64,000 nucleotides of DNA from Roseivirga ehrenbergii. GTDB lineage: Bacteria > Bacteroidota > Bacteroidia > Cytophagales > Cyclobacteriaceae. The position numbers were made by a program, and so were the translations under genes. Position 1 is the first letter of the stretch. Every line of letters starts with the position of its first letter. The notes beneath the pieces are model-generated. The model had not been told where the DNA came from and did no database searches. It saw nothing but the letters and a program-made list of their open reading frames with translations. Location of the stretch: positions 310,001-374,000 of the forward strand of contig NZ_LQZQ01000049.1 of assembly GCF_001593005.1 (NCBI RefSeq). The letters run 5' to 3'. Below, in pieces: positions 1-8,728 of this stretch.

Positions 1-482
1 TTCCCGATTTGGACGGCTGCCAAACCTACACCGCCTGCTGCCCCCAAAACCAAAAGTGTTTCGCCTTCTTTTAATTGAGCCCTTTGTTTTAAGGCGTGAA
101 GTGAAGTGCCACAGGTGTACATGGTTGTTGCTGCAGTGATAAAGTCCATTCCTTCGGGAATGGGCAGGGTTTTATAGCCATCTGCCAAAACTTCTTCCGC
201 AAAACCTCCCCAACCTGTAAGCGAGAAAACACGGTCGCCCACTTTCAAATGGTCAATTCCTTCACCAATCTCTTTTACAATGCCCGCTACTTCGCCTCCA
301 GGAGCAAAAGGTAATTCAGGTTTAAACTGATATTTATTTTGTATAATGAGGCTGTCGGGGAAGTTAACACCACATGCCTTTACAGAAATGACCAACTGAC
401 CTTTTTGTGGTTTTGGGCTTTCGGTAGTGGTGAGCTTTAGGTTTTCTGTAGAACCAAATTCGTGGCAGAGTAGGGCTTTCAT
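1..482 (-). CDS. NADPH:quinone oxidoreductase family protein (partial, C-terminus outside window)
   Basis: Read on the minus strand the stretch encodes MKALLCHEFG and continues through an open frame to the window edge. It is the N-terminal GroES-like half of a zinc-independent medium-chain dehydrogenase/reductase. The motifs PGGEVAGIVKEIG and VGDRVFSLTGWGGFAEE are typical of quinone oxidoreductases. The last visible part, LVLGAAGGVGLAAVQIG, is the glycine-rich start of the NAD(P)-binding Rossmann fold. Such enzymes reduce quinones or enals with NADPH in the cytoplasm. Two adjacent ATG codons (483-485 and 480-482) could start it; I chose the second because MKALL is the usual family start. About 160 residues are visible, roughly half the usual length. 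Substrate is not determinable. Confidence 0.85.
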   Translation of the reverse strand, partial: MKALLCHEFGSTENLKLTTTESPKPQKGQLVISVKACGVNFPDSLIIQNKYQFKPELPFAPGGEVAGIVKEIGEGIDHLKVGDRVFSLTGWGGFAEEVLADGYKTLPIPEGMDFITAATTMYTCGTSLHALKQRAQLKEGETLLVLGAAGGVGLAAVQIG

Positions 483-528
483 CATTTAAATTCTAGGTTT
501 AGACTTGCTCGTACAGATTAACCAAGAT

Positions 529-1062
529 TTAAGACAAAGGCAAGTCGCAGCGCATTAAATGATCCTTTTGCTTGGCTGTACCCAATTTAAAGGGATGCTC
601 TGCAAATTTGTAAAATCCCAGTTGTTCATAAAAAGCAATGGCTTTTGCGTTTCTCTCCCAAACACCTAACCAGATGTATTCAATTTGATGTGACTTAGCC
701 TGTTGAACGATAAAGTCGAAAAGCATTTTACCGTAACCTTGGCCATGGAATTTCATATCCACATAAGCTCGTTCTAACTCTAAACTTTTGGGGTCATTAA
801 TGTCTGACTGGAAAGGAGCGAAGTTCAGTTTTATATAGCCAATCACTCGACTATCAAGTTCTAAAAAGTAGAAGCTAGAGCCTTCATTGGCCATTTCTTG
901 ACCTAGTTTTTCTTCTGTTATGGCCTTTTCAATGTAGGCATTGAAATCTTTGGGGTCGTTGTCTTTTTCAAAAGTGTCTTTAAAGGTTTTGAGTGCAAAC
1001 TGGGTCAGTTGTGTTAAGTCTTGTGCTTCACACTTTCTAATAATTGCAGACCCAGTTTTCAT
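529..1062 (-). CDS. GNAT family N-acetyltransferase
   Basis: The 177-residue protein has the GNAT acetyl-CoA binding motif (FHGQGYGKMLFDF, about residues 105-117) after the beta strand LERAYVDMKF. The C-terminal WERNAKAIAFYEQLGF motif B is also typical. It probably transfers an acetyl group from acetyl-CoA to an amine in the cytoplasm; the acceptor is unknown. It is a full-length single-domain enzyme. Its ATG overlaps the stop codon of the upstream ywbE-like gene (ATGA, 1059-1062), so the two are very likely co-transcribed and translationally coupled. Confidence 0.9.
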   Translation of the reverse strand: MKTGSAIIRKCEAQDLTQLTQFALKTFKDTFEKDNDPKDFNAYIEKAITEEKLGQEMANEGSSFYFLELDSRVIGYIKLNFAPFQSDINDPKSLELERAYVDMKFHGQGYGKMLFDFIVQQAKSHQIEYIWLGVWERNAKAIAFYEQLGFYKFAEHPFKLGTAKQKDHLMRCDLPLS

Positions 1063-1253
1063 TCGAGTATTTCTTTAACGCGCCCTACTTGGCCGTCTTC
1101 TAAACGCACTTTAATACCGTGGGTATGTTTCGGAGATTTTGTCAAAATATCTTTCACAACACCTTGGGTTAATTTTCCACTCCTTTGGTCTTGTTTAAGC
1201 ACAATGTTTACCTCAATACCCGGCTTTATGTTCGCTCTGTTGGTTCCGTCCAT
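1059..1253 (-). CDS. ywbE: YwbE family protein (DUF2196)
   Basis: This small 64-residue protein reads MDGTNRANIKPG, then VNIVLKQDQRSGKLTQG, then HTHGIKVRLEDGQVGRVKEIL. That pattern is characteristic of the YwbE family, a short basic beta-barrel-like protein with no established function. The frame stays open upstream to 1301, but the family begins at or near MDGTNR, so I place the start at the ATG at 1251-1253. The stop codon overlaps the start of the following GNAT gene. It lies divergent to the YfcC-type transporter, and the 131 bp between them should hold both promoters. Confidence 0.88.
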   Translation of the reverse strand: MDGTNRANIKPGIEVNIVLKQDQRSGKLTQGVVKDILTKSPKHTHGIKVRLEDGQVGRVKEILE

Positions 1254-1384
1254 TTTGCAAATGTAACGAAAGCGAAATAATGAAACGCTTGCCTTTGCCA
1301 AGATTTTAACTTGAATAGAACTCGATTATTTAGGCTGAGATGAATCCTTCAAATTCCTTAACTTAAAGCTTTTAATCTTGTCTT

Positions 1385-2872
1385 ATGAAGAAATTCAAGT
1401 TCCCCAATCCGTTTACGGTACTGTATATCATTATCATATTAAGTGCTATAGCCACTTTTTTAATGCCGGCCGGAAGCTTTTCCACCTTAAGTTATGATGC
1501 AGGCAATTTTCTTATTGAAGGCAAAGAGAACACCGTTTCTTTAAAGGCAAGTCAATCGGTTTTAGATAGCTTAAACCTGAAAATGGAGCTTTCTAAATTT
1601 GAGGAAGGAAAAATCAGAAAACCTGTTTCTATTCCAAATACTTACGCTGAAATGGAATCGAGCCCACAAGGGTTAATGGCCATTGTATATGCTCCAATCA
1701 AAGGTATTTACGAGTCGATTGATATTATTCTGTTTGTATTGATTATCGGAGGGTTTATTGGTGTTTTTACTGCTTCTGGTGCTTTCGATCGAGGTTTGGC
1801 TTCGCTTTCAGAAAAAATGAAAGGCCGAGAAAAGTGGCTGATTGTAGCGGTTATGATTTTAGTCGCCATAGGCGGAACCACCTTTGGAATGCAGGAAGAA
1901 ACCATCGCTTTTTATCCTATTCTAGTCCCCATTTTTCTGGCTGCTGGTTATGACCTAATTGTACCTGTTGGAGCATTATACGGAGGTTCTTGTATTGGCC
2001 TTATGGGCGCAATGATCAATCCTTTTGAAACGATAATAGCTTCCGATGCCGCAGGCGTAAGTTGGACATTGGGTATTTACAGCCGATTGACGATGTTTAT
2101 TTTAGGAGGCATTGTGGTGATTACTTATGTGTTGCGATATGCTGAAAAAGTGAAGAAAGACCCGAAACAGTCGCTCCTATATAACATGGATATCAAACAG
2201 CCATTTTCGGCATTGAAGAAAACCGAACAGACAGAAAAACTCAACTTGAAAACTCAATTGCTCTTAGTGCTTTTTGGCCTAACCTTCGTGATAATGGTGT
2301 ATGGTGTTTCTAGCTTGGGTTGGTGGTTCGAAGAGATGACAGCTCTGTTTTTGGTCAGTGCCTTGTTCTTAGGTCTCATCATCCGTTTGGGTGAAAATGC
2401 TTTTGTGAATGCCTTTATTGCTGGTGCGAAAGACTTATTGGGAGTAGCGTTGATCATTGGTGTAGCACGCGGTATTACTATTGTAATGAATGATGGCCAG
2501 ATTTCGGGAACCATCCTGAATTATGCTTCCAACATGGTGAGTGGGGTAGATGGCTTGGTGTTTTTGCCTGTGCTGATGTTGGTGTTCTTTGTCTTGGCCT
2601 TTTTCATTTCTTCATCTTCTGGCTTGGCCTTGGTGAGTATGCCCATTATGGGCGCTTTGGCCAATGTGGTGGGCGTTCCTACGGAAGAAATCGTAAATGC
2701 TTATGTGTTTGGTTTTGGGCTTATGATGTTCATTACACCGGCTGGAATTATTCTTCCCTCATTGAGCATGGTGAATGTGCCCTATAACGTGTGGCTCAAA
2801 TTTGTGTGGCGACCAATGTTAATGATGGCCGTTATTGGTATGGCTATTTTAGCAGTGGGCTATTTGGTTTAA
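1385..2872 (+). CDS. yfcC: YfcC family membrane transporter
   Basis: This 495-residue polytopic membrane protein has about 12 hydrophobic segments. It starts MKKFKFPNPFTVLYIIIILS, a start typical of YfcC proteins of the DcuC/ArsB-like ion-transporter superfamily. A loop of about 85 residues follows the first helix. Conserved features include GGTTFGMQEETIAFYPI (about 160-177), GLMGAMINPFETIIASDAAG (about 208-227) and a second repeat with FISSSSGLALVSMPIMG near 415. The family is annotated as carriers of basic amino acids, peptides or C4-dicarboxylates, but the substrate is not settled. It is monocistronic, with a minus-strand gene downstream and a divergent gene upstream. No clear terminator was found after it. 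Confidence 0.88.
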   Translation: MKKFKFPNPFTVLYIIIILSAIATFLMPAGSFSTLSYDAGNFLIEGKENTVSLKASQSVLDSLNLKMELSKFEEGKIRKPVSIPNTYAEMESSPQGLMAIVYAPIKGIYESIDIILFVLIIGGFIGVFTASGAFDRGLASLSEKMKGREKWLIVAVMILVAIGGTTFGMQEETIAFYPILVPIFLAAGYDLIVPVGALYGGSCIGLMGAMINPFETIIASDAAGVSWTLGIYSRLTMFILGGIVVITYVLRYAEKVKKDPKQSLLYNMDIKQPFSALKKTEQTEKLNLKTQLLLVLFGLTFVIMVYGVSSLGWWFEEMTALFLVSALFLGLIIRLGENAFVNAFIAGAKDLLGVALIIGVARGITIVMNDGQISGTILNYASNMVSGVDGLVFLPVLMLVFFVLAFFISSSSGLALVSMPIMGALANVVGVPTEEIVNAYVFGFGLMMFITPAGIILPSLSMVNVPYNVWLKFVWRPMLMMAVIGMAILAVGYLV

Positions 2873-3012
2873 TCTTGTTGTATTGGGGTTAGAACAAAAA
2901 AAATGTCCCAGTAGAATACCAGGACTGTATAAGTTTCAATTAAAAAGTAGAGTTTCAATAGCGAATACTCGACTAATGTAGTGATTTTTTTAATAACCTG
3001 TGCTACTGTGTT

Positions 3013-3630
3013 TTAACTAAATAATCCATTGATCTCCAGATTTACTTTTTCTACAATCAGAGAGTAATCTTCTACTTTGTTAACGAAGTCAAGATTGTTC
3101 ACATCAATAATCAGGAGTTTACCCATATCATAGTTGCCAATCCAGTTTTCATAGTGCGAATTGAGGTTTTTTAAATACTCAATTCTAATCAACTCTTCGT
3201 AATCTCTTCCTCGCTTCTGAATATTGCCCACAAGTTTTGGGATGTCTGCTTTGAGGTAAATCAATAAATCTGGCGGTTGCACATACTTGATCATTGACTT
3301 AAACAGTTCCAAATAATTTTGGTAATCTCTGTCGCTAATAAAGCCCGACTGTTTTAGGTTGGCAGCGAAAATATGCGCGTCTTCGTAAATGGTTCTGTCT
3401 TGAATCGTGCCTTTTACAGATTCTTGAATGGCAGCAATTTGCTTAAAACGACTGTTTAAAAAGTAAACCTGAAGGTGAAAAGACCAACGGCTCATGTCTT
3501 CATAAAAATCCTTGAGATAGGGATTGTCTTCAACCGACTCCAGTTCAACATTCCAATTGTAATCCTTTCCTAATTTCTGGGCTAAAGTGGTTTTACCCGA
3601 CCCTATATTTCCTGCTATCGCTACGTGCAT
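3013..3630 (-). CDS. Deoxynucleoside kinase family protein
   Basis: This 205-residue P-loop kinase has the Walker A motif GNIGSGKTT at residues 7-15. The catalytic ERS/DRT-like motif is IQDRTIYEDAHIF (about 80-92) and the LID arginines lie in KRGRDYEELIRIEY (about 147-160). This is the deoxyadenosine/deoxyguanosine kinase type of the dNK family, which phosphorylates deoxynucleosides for nucleotide salvage in the cytoplasm. Length is normal and the key residues are present. The start is the ATG at 3628-3630. A terminator-like hairpin (3693-3723) lies about 65 bp upstream and may act as a leader attenuator. Confidence 0.9.
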   Translation of the reverse strand: MHVAIAGNIGSGKTTLAQKLGKDYNWNVELESVEDNPYLKDFYEDMSRWSFHLQVYFLNSRFKQIAAIQESVKGTIQDRTIYEDAHIFAANLKQSGFISDRDYQNYLELFKSMIKYVQPPDLLIYLKADIPKLVGNIQKRGRDYEELIRIEYLKNLNSHYENWIGNYDMGKLLIIDVNNLDFVNKVEDYSLIVEKVNLEINGLFS

Positions 3631-3941
3631 ATGTTCTAATTAATGGCTGCAAGTTAGGACTTAGCCATCTTTTGAACAGGCTTTTTTGCATAAAAAAAGT
3701 CTGTGGAAAACCAGACCTTTTTTACAAACACCCAATAAATATGATGAGATTATTTATTGGTCTAAAGGTAAAGTTTGACTGTATCCTGGTGGTAAATTCA
3801 AGATTAACAATATGTTACTTCTTAACGCATTAGTTTTTATATATAATTAGAATCAGTGCGTTAAGGCTTTTTGTTTAGGAATGCAGATATTTGTCTCCTG
3901 AGTTATCTGCACGATCGATTATAAATAATCAGAAAAACCAC
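3631..3941. other. Divergent intergenic region rich in inverted repeats
   Basis: No convincing gene lies in these 311 bp between the divergent kinase and hydrolase genes. Three inverted repeats are visible: a hairpin with A and T runs (3693-3723), a 10-bp perfect repeat CCAATAAATA/TATTTATTGG at 3732-3741 and 3751-3760, and a 9-bp perfect repeat CTTAACGCA/TGCGTTAAG at 3821-3829 and 3857-3865. They could be operators, leader structures or part of a small RNA; none matches a family I recognise. Confidence 0.6.
3693..3723. terminator. Terminator-like hairpin upstream of the deoxynucleoside kinase
   Basis: GTCTG (3699-3703) pairs with CAGAC (3712-3716). The stem is flanked by an A run before and a T run after, so it reads as a rho-independent terminator on either strand. 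No gene ends nearby. On the minus strand it lies in the likely 5' leader of the kinase. Confidence 0.5.
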
Positions 3942-4907
3942 ATGCCCATACTTCCTTCGAAATACCAAGGCCCACCATTCTTTTACCTTAATGGCCATTT
4001 TGAAACCATTATTCCAAGCATAAGAAGAAAGGTGACAGGAGTGACTTACGAAAGAGAACGGATTGAAACCCCAGACGATGATTTTTTAGATATCGACTGG
4101 ATTCGAAAAGGGAATAATCGTTTGTTGGTGGTGAGCCACGGACTAGAAGGAGATTCTGGAAGACATTACGTAACTGGATTGGCGAAACTTTTTGGTCAGA
4201 ATGGATGGGACATTCTGGCTTGGAACAACAGAACCTGTAGTGGTGAAATGAACCGCCAGAAAATCCTTTATCACCATGCTGCCAGCTATGATTTACGCAG
4301 CGTAATTGAGCATGCCAATCAAAAGTACGACTACGATCAAATCGGCCTTGTTGGTATCAGTATGGGAGGTGGCCAAACACTCCGTTATTTGGGGGAGTCA
4401 GATTTTCCATTGCCGAAAAACGTGAAAGGGGCGGTGGCCATTAGTGCACCATGTTCTCTTATTGAAAGTGCGGCTACTTTAAACCTTAGGGTGAATAAGG
4501 TGTATGAACAGAAATTCCTGGTAAAGCTTAGAGAGAAGATAAAGAAGAAGGCCATACAATTTCCTGAAATTGATGTAAGCCGAATGGATACTGTAAAAAC
4601 GCTTAAGGAGTTTGATAACCTTTATTCTGGCCCCATTCATGGTTTTAAGGACGCGAAAGAGTTTTATGAATTTTGCGATCCTTATCCGTTCATTAAAAAT
4701 ATTGAAGTGCCTATTTTACTTATCAATGCCCTTAACGACCCATTATTAGAAGGAGATTGCTACCCATACCAGTTGGCAGAAGAAATGCCAAACCTGTATC
4801 TAGAAACCCCAAAAAGGGGAGGGCATGTAGGCTTTATTCTCGCTAAGAGTGAGTTTACTTATTCAGAACTTAGGGCTCTTGAGTTTTTGAATGAAGAGAA
4901 GGGCTAA
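3942..4907 (+). CDS. YheT-family alpha/beta hydrolase
   Basis: The 321-residue protein belongs to the UPF0017/YheT group of alpha/beta hydrolases. Diagnostic parts are YLNGHFETIIPSI near the N-terminus, VVSHGLEGDSGRHYVTGLA around the oxyanion region, and the nucleophile elbow GISMGGGQ with Ser140. The candidate acid is Asp in INALNDPLL and the histidine is in RGGHVGFI near the C-terminus, so the triad is intact. The family has esterase activity on small esters in vitro; the natural substrate is unknown. The frame opens at 3891, but the ATG at 3942 (MPILPSKYQGPPFFYLNGH) fits the family start. It converges with the SRPBCC gene and their ends overlap by 4 bp. Confidence 0.9.
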   Translation: MPILPSKYQGPPFFYLNGHFETIIPSIRRKVTGVTYERERIETPDDDFLDIDWIRKGNNRLLVVSHGLEGDSGRHYVTGLAKLFGQNGWDILAWNNRTCSGEMNRQKILYHHAASYDLRSVIEHANQKYDYDQIGLVGISMGGGQTLRYLGESDFPLPKNVKGAVAISAPCSLIESAATLNLRVNKVYEQKFLVKLREKIKKKAIQFPEIDVSRMDTVKTLKEFDNLYSGPIHGFKDAKEFYEFCDPYPFIKNIEVPILLINALNDPLLEGDCYPYQLAEEMPNLYLETPKRGGHVGFILAKSEFTYSELRALEFLNEEKG

Positions 4908-5380
4908 ACAGAAAGAACCTTTTTCCATTTATTAGATTCTGCAAATTCCTTGATCACTTGATTTCTTTTATAAAGAAGGCTGAACATATACTTCTCTAAA
5001 ACAATATTGTCGAAGAGCTTTCCGATAATCCCCAGCGGAGAAGTGTAATCAAATCGATCTGTCATTTCAGTTTGATCATGGATCATTTCAAAAAAATGCT
5101 CATGTCTAAAGGCTTTAAATGCTCCGCTAACCATTTCATCTACAAAATAAGATGGGCTATCGAAAGCCGTTATTTTTGAAGTTAACTTTTGTGTAATGCC
5201 AAAGTGTTTTGCCTGCCAAGTTACCGTTTCATTCAAGCCAATCAAGCCTGAAGTTTTGCCTGCTATTGCTCTTTCCTTAGTTTCAATCGTAGAAATTTGA
5301 TGAAGATCAATACTTCTTGATAAATCAAAACAACGTTGTGCGGGAGCGTTAATTATGGTTTTGATTGTGATAATCGGCAT
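4904..5380 (-). CDS. SRPBCC family protein
   Basis: This 158-residue protein begins MPIITIKTIINAPAQRCFDL, the beta strand and first helix of the START/Bet v1-like (SRPBCC) fold. It continues with GLNETVTWQAKHFG and DRFDYTSPLGIIGKLFDNIVLEKYM, which are common in Bacteroidota SRPBCC proteins annotated as cell-division inhibitors or polyketide cyclase-like. The fold makes a deep hydrophobic ligand pocket. The ligand and role are unknown. It has no signal peptide and is probably cytoplasmic. Its last codons overlap the end of the convergent hydrolase gene. Confidence 0.8.
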   Translation of the reverse strand: MPIITIKTIINAPAQRCFDLSRSIDLHQISTIETKERAIAGKTSGLIGLNETVTWQAKHFGITQKLTSKITAFDSPSYFVDEMVSGAFKAFRHEHFFEMIHDQTEMTDRFDYTSPLGIIGKLFDNIVLEKYMFSLLYKRNQVIKEFAESNKWKKVLSV

Positions 5381-5395
5381 GGATTGTCGGTGAAA

Positions 5396-6244
5396 TTATT
5401 TCTCGTAAGTCAGTAGCATGGCCGAAGACAAGCTTGAAAACTTCTTCCAGTCGCTTTGGCTTCCGTATTTATAGAAATGAGTTGAACCAATTGAAGGAAC
5501 GATCATCGGTAGAGAAAGTCGTCTCCCGTTTTTAGAATGCTCAATCCATTCTGCGCCAATGGCAATATCACCCCTCACTACTAGGTTAAGCTCCGATAAG
5601 TCTACTTCAATCCAGCCGGTTTTCTTGTCCGTAATTTCAATAATCAGATTTTGGCTGTTAAGGTACTCGCTAGGTACACCATCTTCAAGAGTATAAATGT
5701 TGATTCTGAATTTAACTTGGTCAAAATCATTGTATTTGATGTAGAATTTGAAATTTTTTAGGTAGTTATCTTTTCGGTTCGATAGCTCAAACTTTCTACC
5801 AATTTCGGAACCTAGATTTTGATTTTGTGCTGTCGAAATAGAGAAATTTACTTGTCTAGCCGTATTGGTTTTATCCCTTCCTTCGGTGTATACTTTTGTA
5901 TCTGACGGGGTGATTATTACATCGTTCAACTGTTGCGTTGAGGCTTTCATTACGATCATCAATTCGCCATCTTTTACAACACTATTCAAGGCAAATTCCT
6001 GAGTTTCATAACCAATGCTAGATACTCGAAGCGTTGAATTTATCAATTGACTAAGGTCTTTAATTGTAAGTTTAAAAAGCCCTTCGCTGTTTGATACCGT
6101 TCCTACTGTGGTACCGATTAACCCAATGTTTACATAGGCTAGGGCTGACTGGTTTTCATCAACGATCTTCCCTTGTAGAATTTGCTCTTGTGCCGAAAGC
6201 CCCGTGGATACAAATAGCAAAATAAGTAGGATTGCTTTTTTCAT
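5396..6244 (-). CDS. Secreted carboxypeptidase-regulatory-like domain protein
   Basis: This 282-residue protein has a clear signal peptide (MKKAILLILLFVSTGLSAQ, cleavage before Gln or Glu). A carboxypeptidase-regulatory-like beta-sandwich follows (ILQGKIVDENQSALAYVNI to about residue 105) with the usual SIGYETQEF strand. The C-terminal part (about 130-282) looks like a second all-beta domain seen in Bacteroidota proteins of unknown role. No TonB plug or barrel follows, so it is not a truncated receptor. It is probably periplasmic or outer-membrane associated, and function is unknown. It lies 16 bp upstream of the SRPBCC gene on the same strand and may be co-transcribed with it. Confidence 0.78.
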   Translation of the reverse strand: MKKAILLILLFVSTGLSAQEQILQGKIVDENQSALAYVNIGLIGTTVGTVSNSEGLFKLTIKDLSQLINSTLRVSSIGYETQEFALNSVVKDGELMIVMKASTQQLNDVIITPSDTKVYTEGRDKTNTARQVNFSISTAQNQNLGSEIGRKFELSNRKDNYLKNFKFYIKYNDFDQVKFRINIYTLEDGVPSEYLNSQNLIIEITDKKTGWIEVDLSELNLVVRGDIAIGAEWIEHSKNGRRLSLPMIVPSIGSTHFYKYGSQSDWKKFSSLSSAMLLTYEK

Positions 6245-6304
6245 ATTAACTACTCCATTTAAATCATCTTGATTTTAAGAAAAGGTAGTTAAAAACTTTA
6301 AGAA

Positions 6305-7417
6305 TTACGCCTTCGCTAACTTCTGATCATACTTTCCTGTACCTAAATCATGCAGCAAGCTAAAGTGGCTTTTTAAGGCATGATAAAAAGTTTTGTGTTG
6401 ATAGTAAGGAATGTCGTATTTCTCGGCTGTTTGCTTTACAATTTTGGAAATGTTTCGGTAATGAACGTGACAGATATTTGGGAAAAGGTGATGTTCGATT
6501 TGATAATTCAATCCGCCTACATACCAAGAAAACCAACGGCTGCCATTGGCAAAATTAGCGGTAGTTCTCAACTGGTGAATCGCCCAGTTGTTTTCCATGC
6601 TGCCTTCTGCATTTGGGGTAAAGAAATCTGTCTCTTCAATCACATGGGCAGGCTGGAAAATAAGTGCTAGAATAAGGCCAGAGATAAACTGCATCATTAA
6701 GAAACCGAGCAACACTTGCCACCAAGGCAAATCGACAATGAGGATGGGCAAAACTACCGTAAGTAAAATGTATCCCACTTTGTAGAAGCTCAAGCGCCAA
6801 ATTGCTTTTCTCAGCGTAAGGCCTTGACCTACTAATAAGTTCTTTTTGTTATAATCAATGAGTTGTTTAAAATCTTTACTGAAAAGCCAATTCAATGTCA
6901 GCAATCCGTAAACAAAGGGAGCGTAAAATGCCTGAAATTTATAGCCTTTTTTGCGCGGTTGGCTCGGTGATAAACGCATGACCGGATTCTCAAAGTCTTC
7001 ATCATAACCTTCTACATTAGTGAAAGAATGGTGGAGTACGTTGTGTTGAATTTTCCAGTTGATATGGTACGCACCTAAAAAGTTGACCAAGAAACCGAAA
7101 AATTGATTTACGGTTTTTTTGTTGGAATAGGCTCCGTGATTGGCATCGTGCATTACCGATAAGCCAATGCCCGACATGCCCATACTCATTAAAAACCAAA
7201 TGCCCATCATTGGCCAAAAAGTGTTTACTGTGCCTGATAAAAGTATAGCTAGTGGAATGAAGTATAAGCAAATCATGAAAGCCGTTTTTACTTTCATGGT
7301 AGTGTTGGCCTGCTTAGAAATGTTGTTTTCTTTAAAATATCCGTTTACGTTTTTTCTAAGTTCAGTAACAAATTCGGGTCTGTCTTGGGTATTGAATTTA
7401 ACAGCAGGAGTACTCAT
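6305..7417 (-). CDS. Acyl-CoA/acyl-lipid fatty acid desaturase
   Basis: The 370-residue membrane di-iron desaturase shows all three histidine boxes: HDANH, HNVLHH and QIEHH (in NYQIEHHLFPNICHVHY). QxxHH in the third box is typical of front-end (Delta6-like, linoleoyl-CoA type) desaturases. Two pairs of hydrophobic segments surround the boxes. It would introduce a double bond into membrane fatty acids using oxygen and an electron donor. No fused cytochrome b5 domain is present. The frame opens at a TTG at 7441, but the ATG at 7415-7417 (MSTPAVKFNTQ) is the more likely start. It stands alone between unrelated minus-strand genes. Confidence 0.9.
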   Translation of the reverse strand: MSTPAVKFNTQDRPEFVTELRKNVNGYFKENNISKQANTTMKVKTAFMICLYFIPLAILLSGTVNTFWPMMGIWFLMSMGMSGIGLSVMHDANHGAYSNKKTVNQFFGFLVNFLGAYHINWKIQHNVLHHSFTNVEGYDEDFENPVMRLSPSQPRKKGYKFQAFYAPFVYGLLTLNWLFSKDFKQLIDYNKKNLLVGQGLTLRKAIWRLSFYKVGYILLTVVLPILIVDLPWWQVLLGFLMMQFISGLILALIFQPAHVIEETDFFTPNAEGSMENNWAIHQLRTTANFANGSRWFSWYVGGLNYQIEHHLFPNICHVHYRNISKIVKQTAEKYDIPYYQHKTFYHALKSHFSLLHDLGTGKYDQKLAKA

Positions 7418-7527
7418 ATCGGATTTTTTGCTTTGACACAAAAGTAATGCGAATTGAGTTTAGTTGGTGTAGTTCAGCCAAAGATTTGATTATCGGTGAA
7501 CCAGTTCATTTTTAGTCTTCAATCTAC

Positions 7528-8727
7528 TCAATCAAAACGCTTTAAAGCCAAGTCTGAAATGGAATTACCAATAGATAAAGACGAAGTTGCCGCAGGCGAA
7601 GGGGCATTACATACATTGATGGCCTGTTTGGTTTCGATAATGGAGAAGTCATCTAATAAACCTCCAGTCCTGTCGCAAGCCTGAGCACGAACACCCGCAC
7701 CGCCATCAATCAAATCATCAGACTGAATTTCTGGAATTAGCTTCTGCAGAGCCTTGGTGAATGCGGCTTTACTGAAAGAGCGGTACATTTCGCCAAAACC
7801 CGTTTTCCAGTACTTCATGGCTACTTTTTGGAAGCCTGGCCACATTAATGACTCGGCCAATTCGCCCAAATGAATTTGCGATTTTTTGTAGCCTTCGCGT
7901 CTGAAAGCCAACACGGCATTCGGCCCCGCTTCAATTCCGCCTTTCATCATTCTTGTGAAATGAACGCCTAAGAAAGGGAAGTTGGGATCGGGAACGGGGT
8001 AAATCAAATGCTTTACCAAATACTCTTTTTCTGGTTTCAGTTTGAAATACTCACCCCTAAAAGGAATGATTTTCAAGTCTACATCTTCAGAAGTTTTTCT
8101 CGCGATTTTATCAGAATACAGACCGCAACAGTTGATTACAAGCTTGGCCTCAAATGAGCTGTCATCGGTAGATACATTCGAATATTGACCTTGATCAGAA
8201 ATGCCAGTTACCTTGGTGTTTAATCTGATTTCACCGCCCAGTTCCTTGATTTTCTCTCCGTACTTTTCGGCTACCAGTTTGTAATCTACAATGCCCGTAT
8301 AGGGAACATTGAGGGCTGCGATTCCTTTTACATGCGGTTCAATTTCATTCATTTCTTCGATAGAAATTTTCGAAATTTTGTCTAAGCCGTTTTGTAAACC
8401 TCGCTGATATAGGTTTTCTAATAGTGGTTTTTGAAAGTCATCAGTGGCTACCACAATTTTCCCACATAGTTCGTAAGGAATGCCTTCTTGATCGCAAAAA
8501 TCAATCAGCATATGGTAGCCATTAATGCAGTTTGTGGCTTTTAAACTTCCGGGCTTGTAGTACAAGCCAGAGTGAATTACACCGCTGTTATTTCCAGTTT
8601 GATGTGCTGCTAAGGTACCTTCTTTTTCAAGAAGAAGGAGCTTAAGGTTAGGCTTTTTCTTTAAGGTTTGATAGGCTGTTGCTAAACCTACAATGCCACC
8701 ACCAATAACAATCACATCGTATTTCAT
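7528..8727 (-). CDS. lhgO: L-2-hydroxyglutarate oxidase
   Basis: The 399-residue FAD-dependent oxidoreductase of the DAO superfamily starts with the dinucleotide-binding motif VIVIGGGIVGLATAYQ. Its most diagnostic stretch is HQTGNNSGVIHSGLYYKPGS (about residues 42-61), characteristic of LhgO. Other family parts are FPFLGVHFTRMMKGGIEAGPNAV and the C-terminal GGAGVRAQA. The enzyme oxidises L-2-hydroxyglutarate to 2-oxoglutarate, feeding electrons to the membrane or oxygen, and is often viewed as metabolite repair. Length is normal. The start at 8727 is only 1 bp past the stop of the DUF3127 gene, so the two form an operon. Confidence 0.93.
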   Translation of the reverse strand: MKYDVIVIGGGIVGLATAYQTLKKKPNLKLLLLEKEGTLAAHQTGNNSGVIHSGLYYKPGSLKATNCINGYHMLIDFCDQEGIPYELCGKIVVATDDFQKPLLENLYQRGLQNGLDKISKISIEEMNEIEPHVKGIAALNVPYTGIVDYKLVAEKYGEKIKELGGEIRLNTKVTGISDQGQYSNVSTDDSSFEAKLVINCCGLYSDKIARKTSEDVDLKIIPFRGEYFKLKPEKEYLVKHLIYPVPDPNFPFLGVHFTRMMKGGIEAGPNAVLAFRREGYKKSQIHLGELAESLMWPGFQKVAMKYWKTGFGEMYRSFSKAAFTKALQKLIPEIQSDDLIDGGAGVRAQACDRTGGLLDDFSIIETKQAINVCNAPSPAATSSLSIGNSISDLALKRFD

Positions 8728-8728
8728 C

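Noticed and set aside
2900-2936. Weak hairpin GTCCCAGTA/TACCAGGAC after the YfcC gene
   Set aside because: Two mismatches in the stem and no T run, so not accepted as a terminator.
7017-7271. Antisense open frames inside the desaturase gene
   Set aside because: They are shadows of a gene with all three histidine boxes intact.
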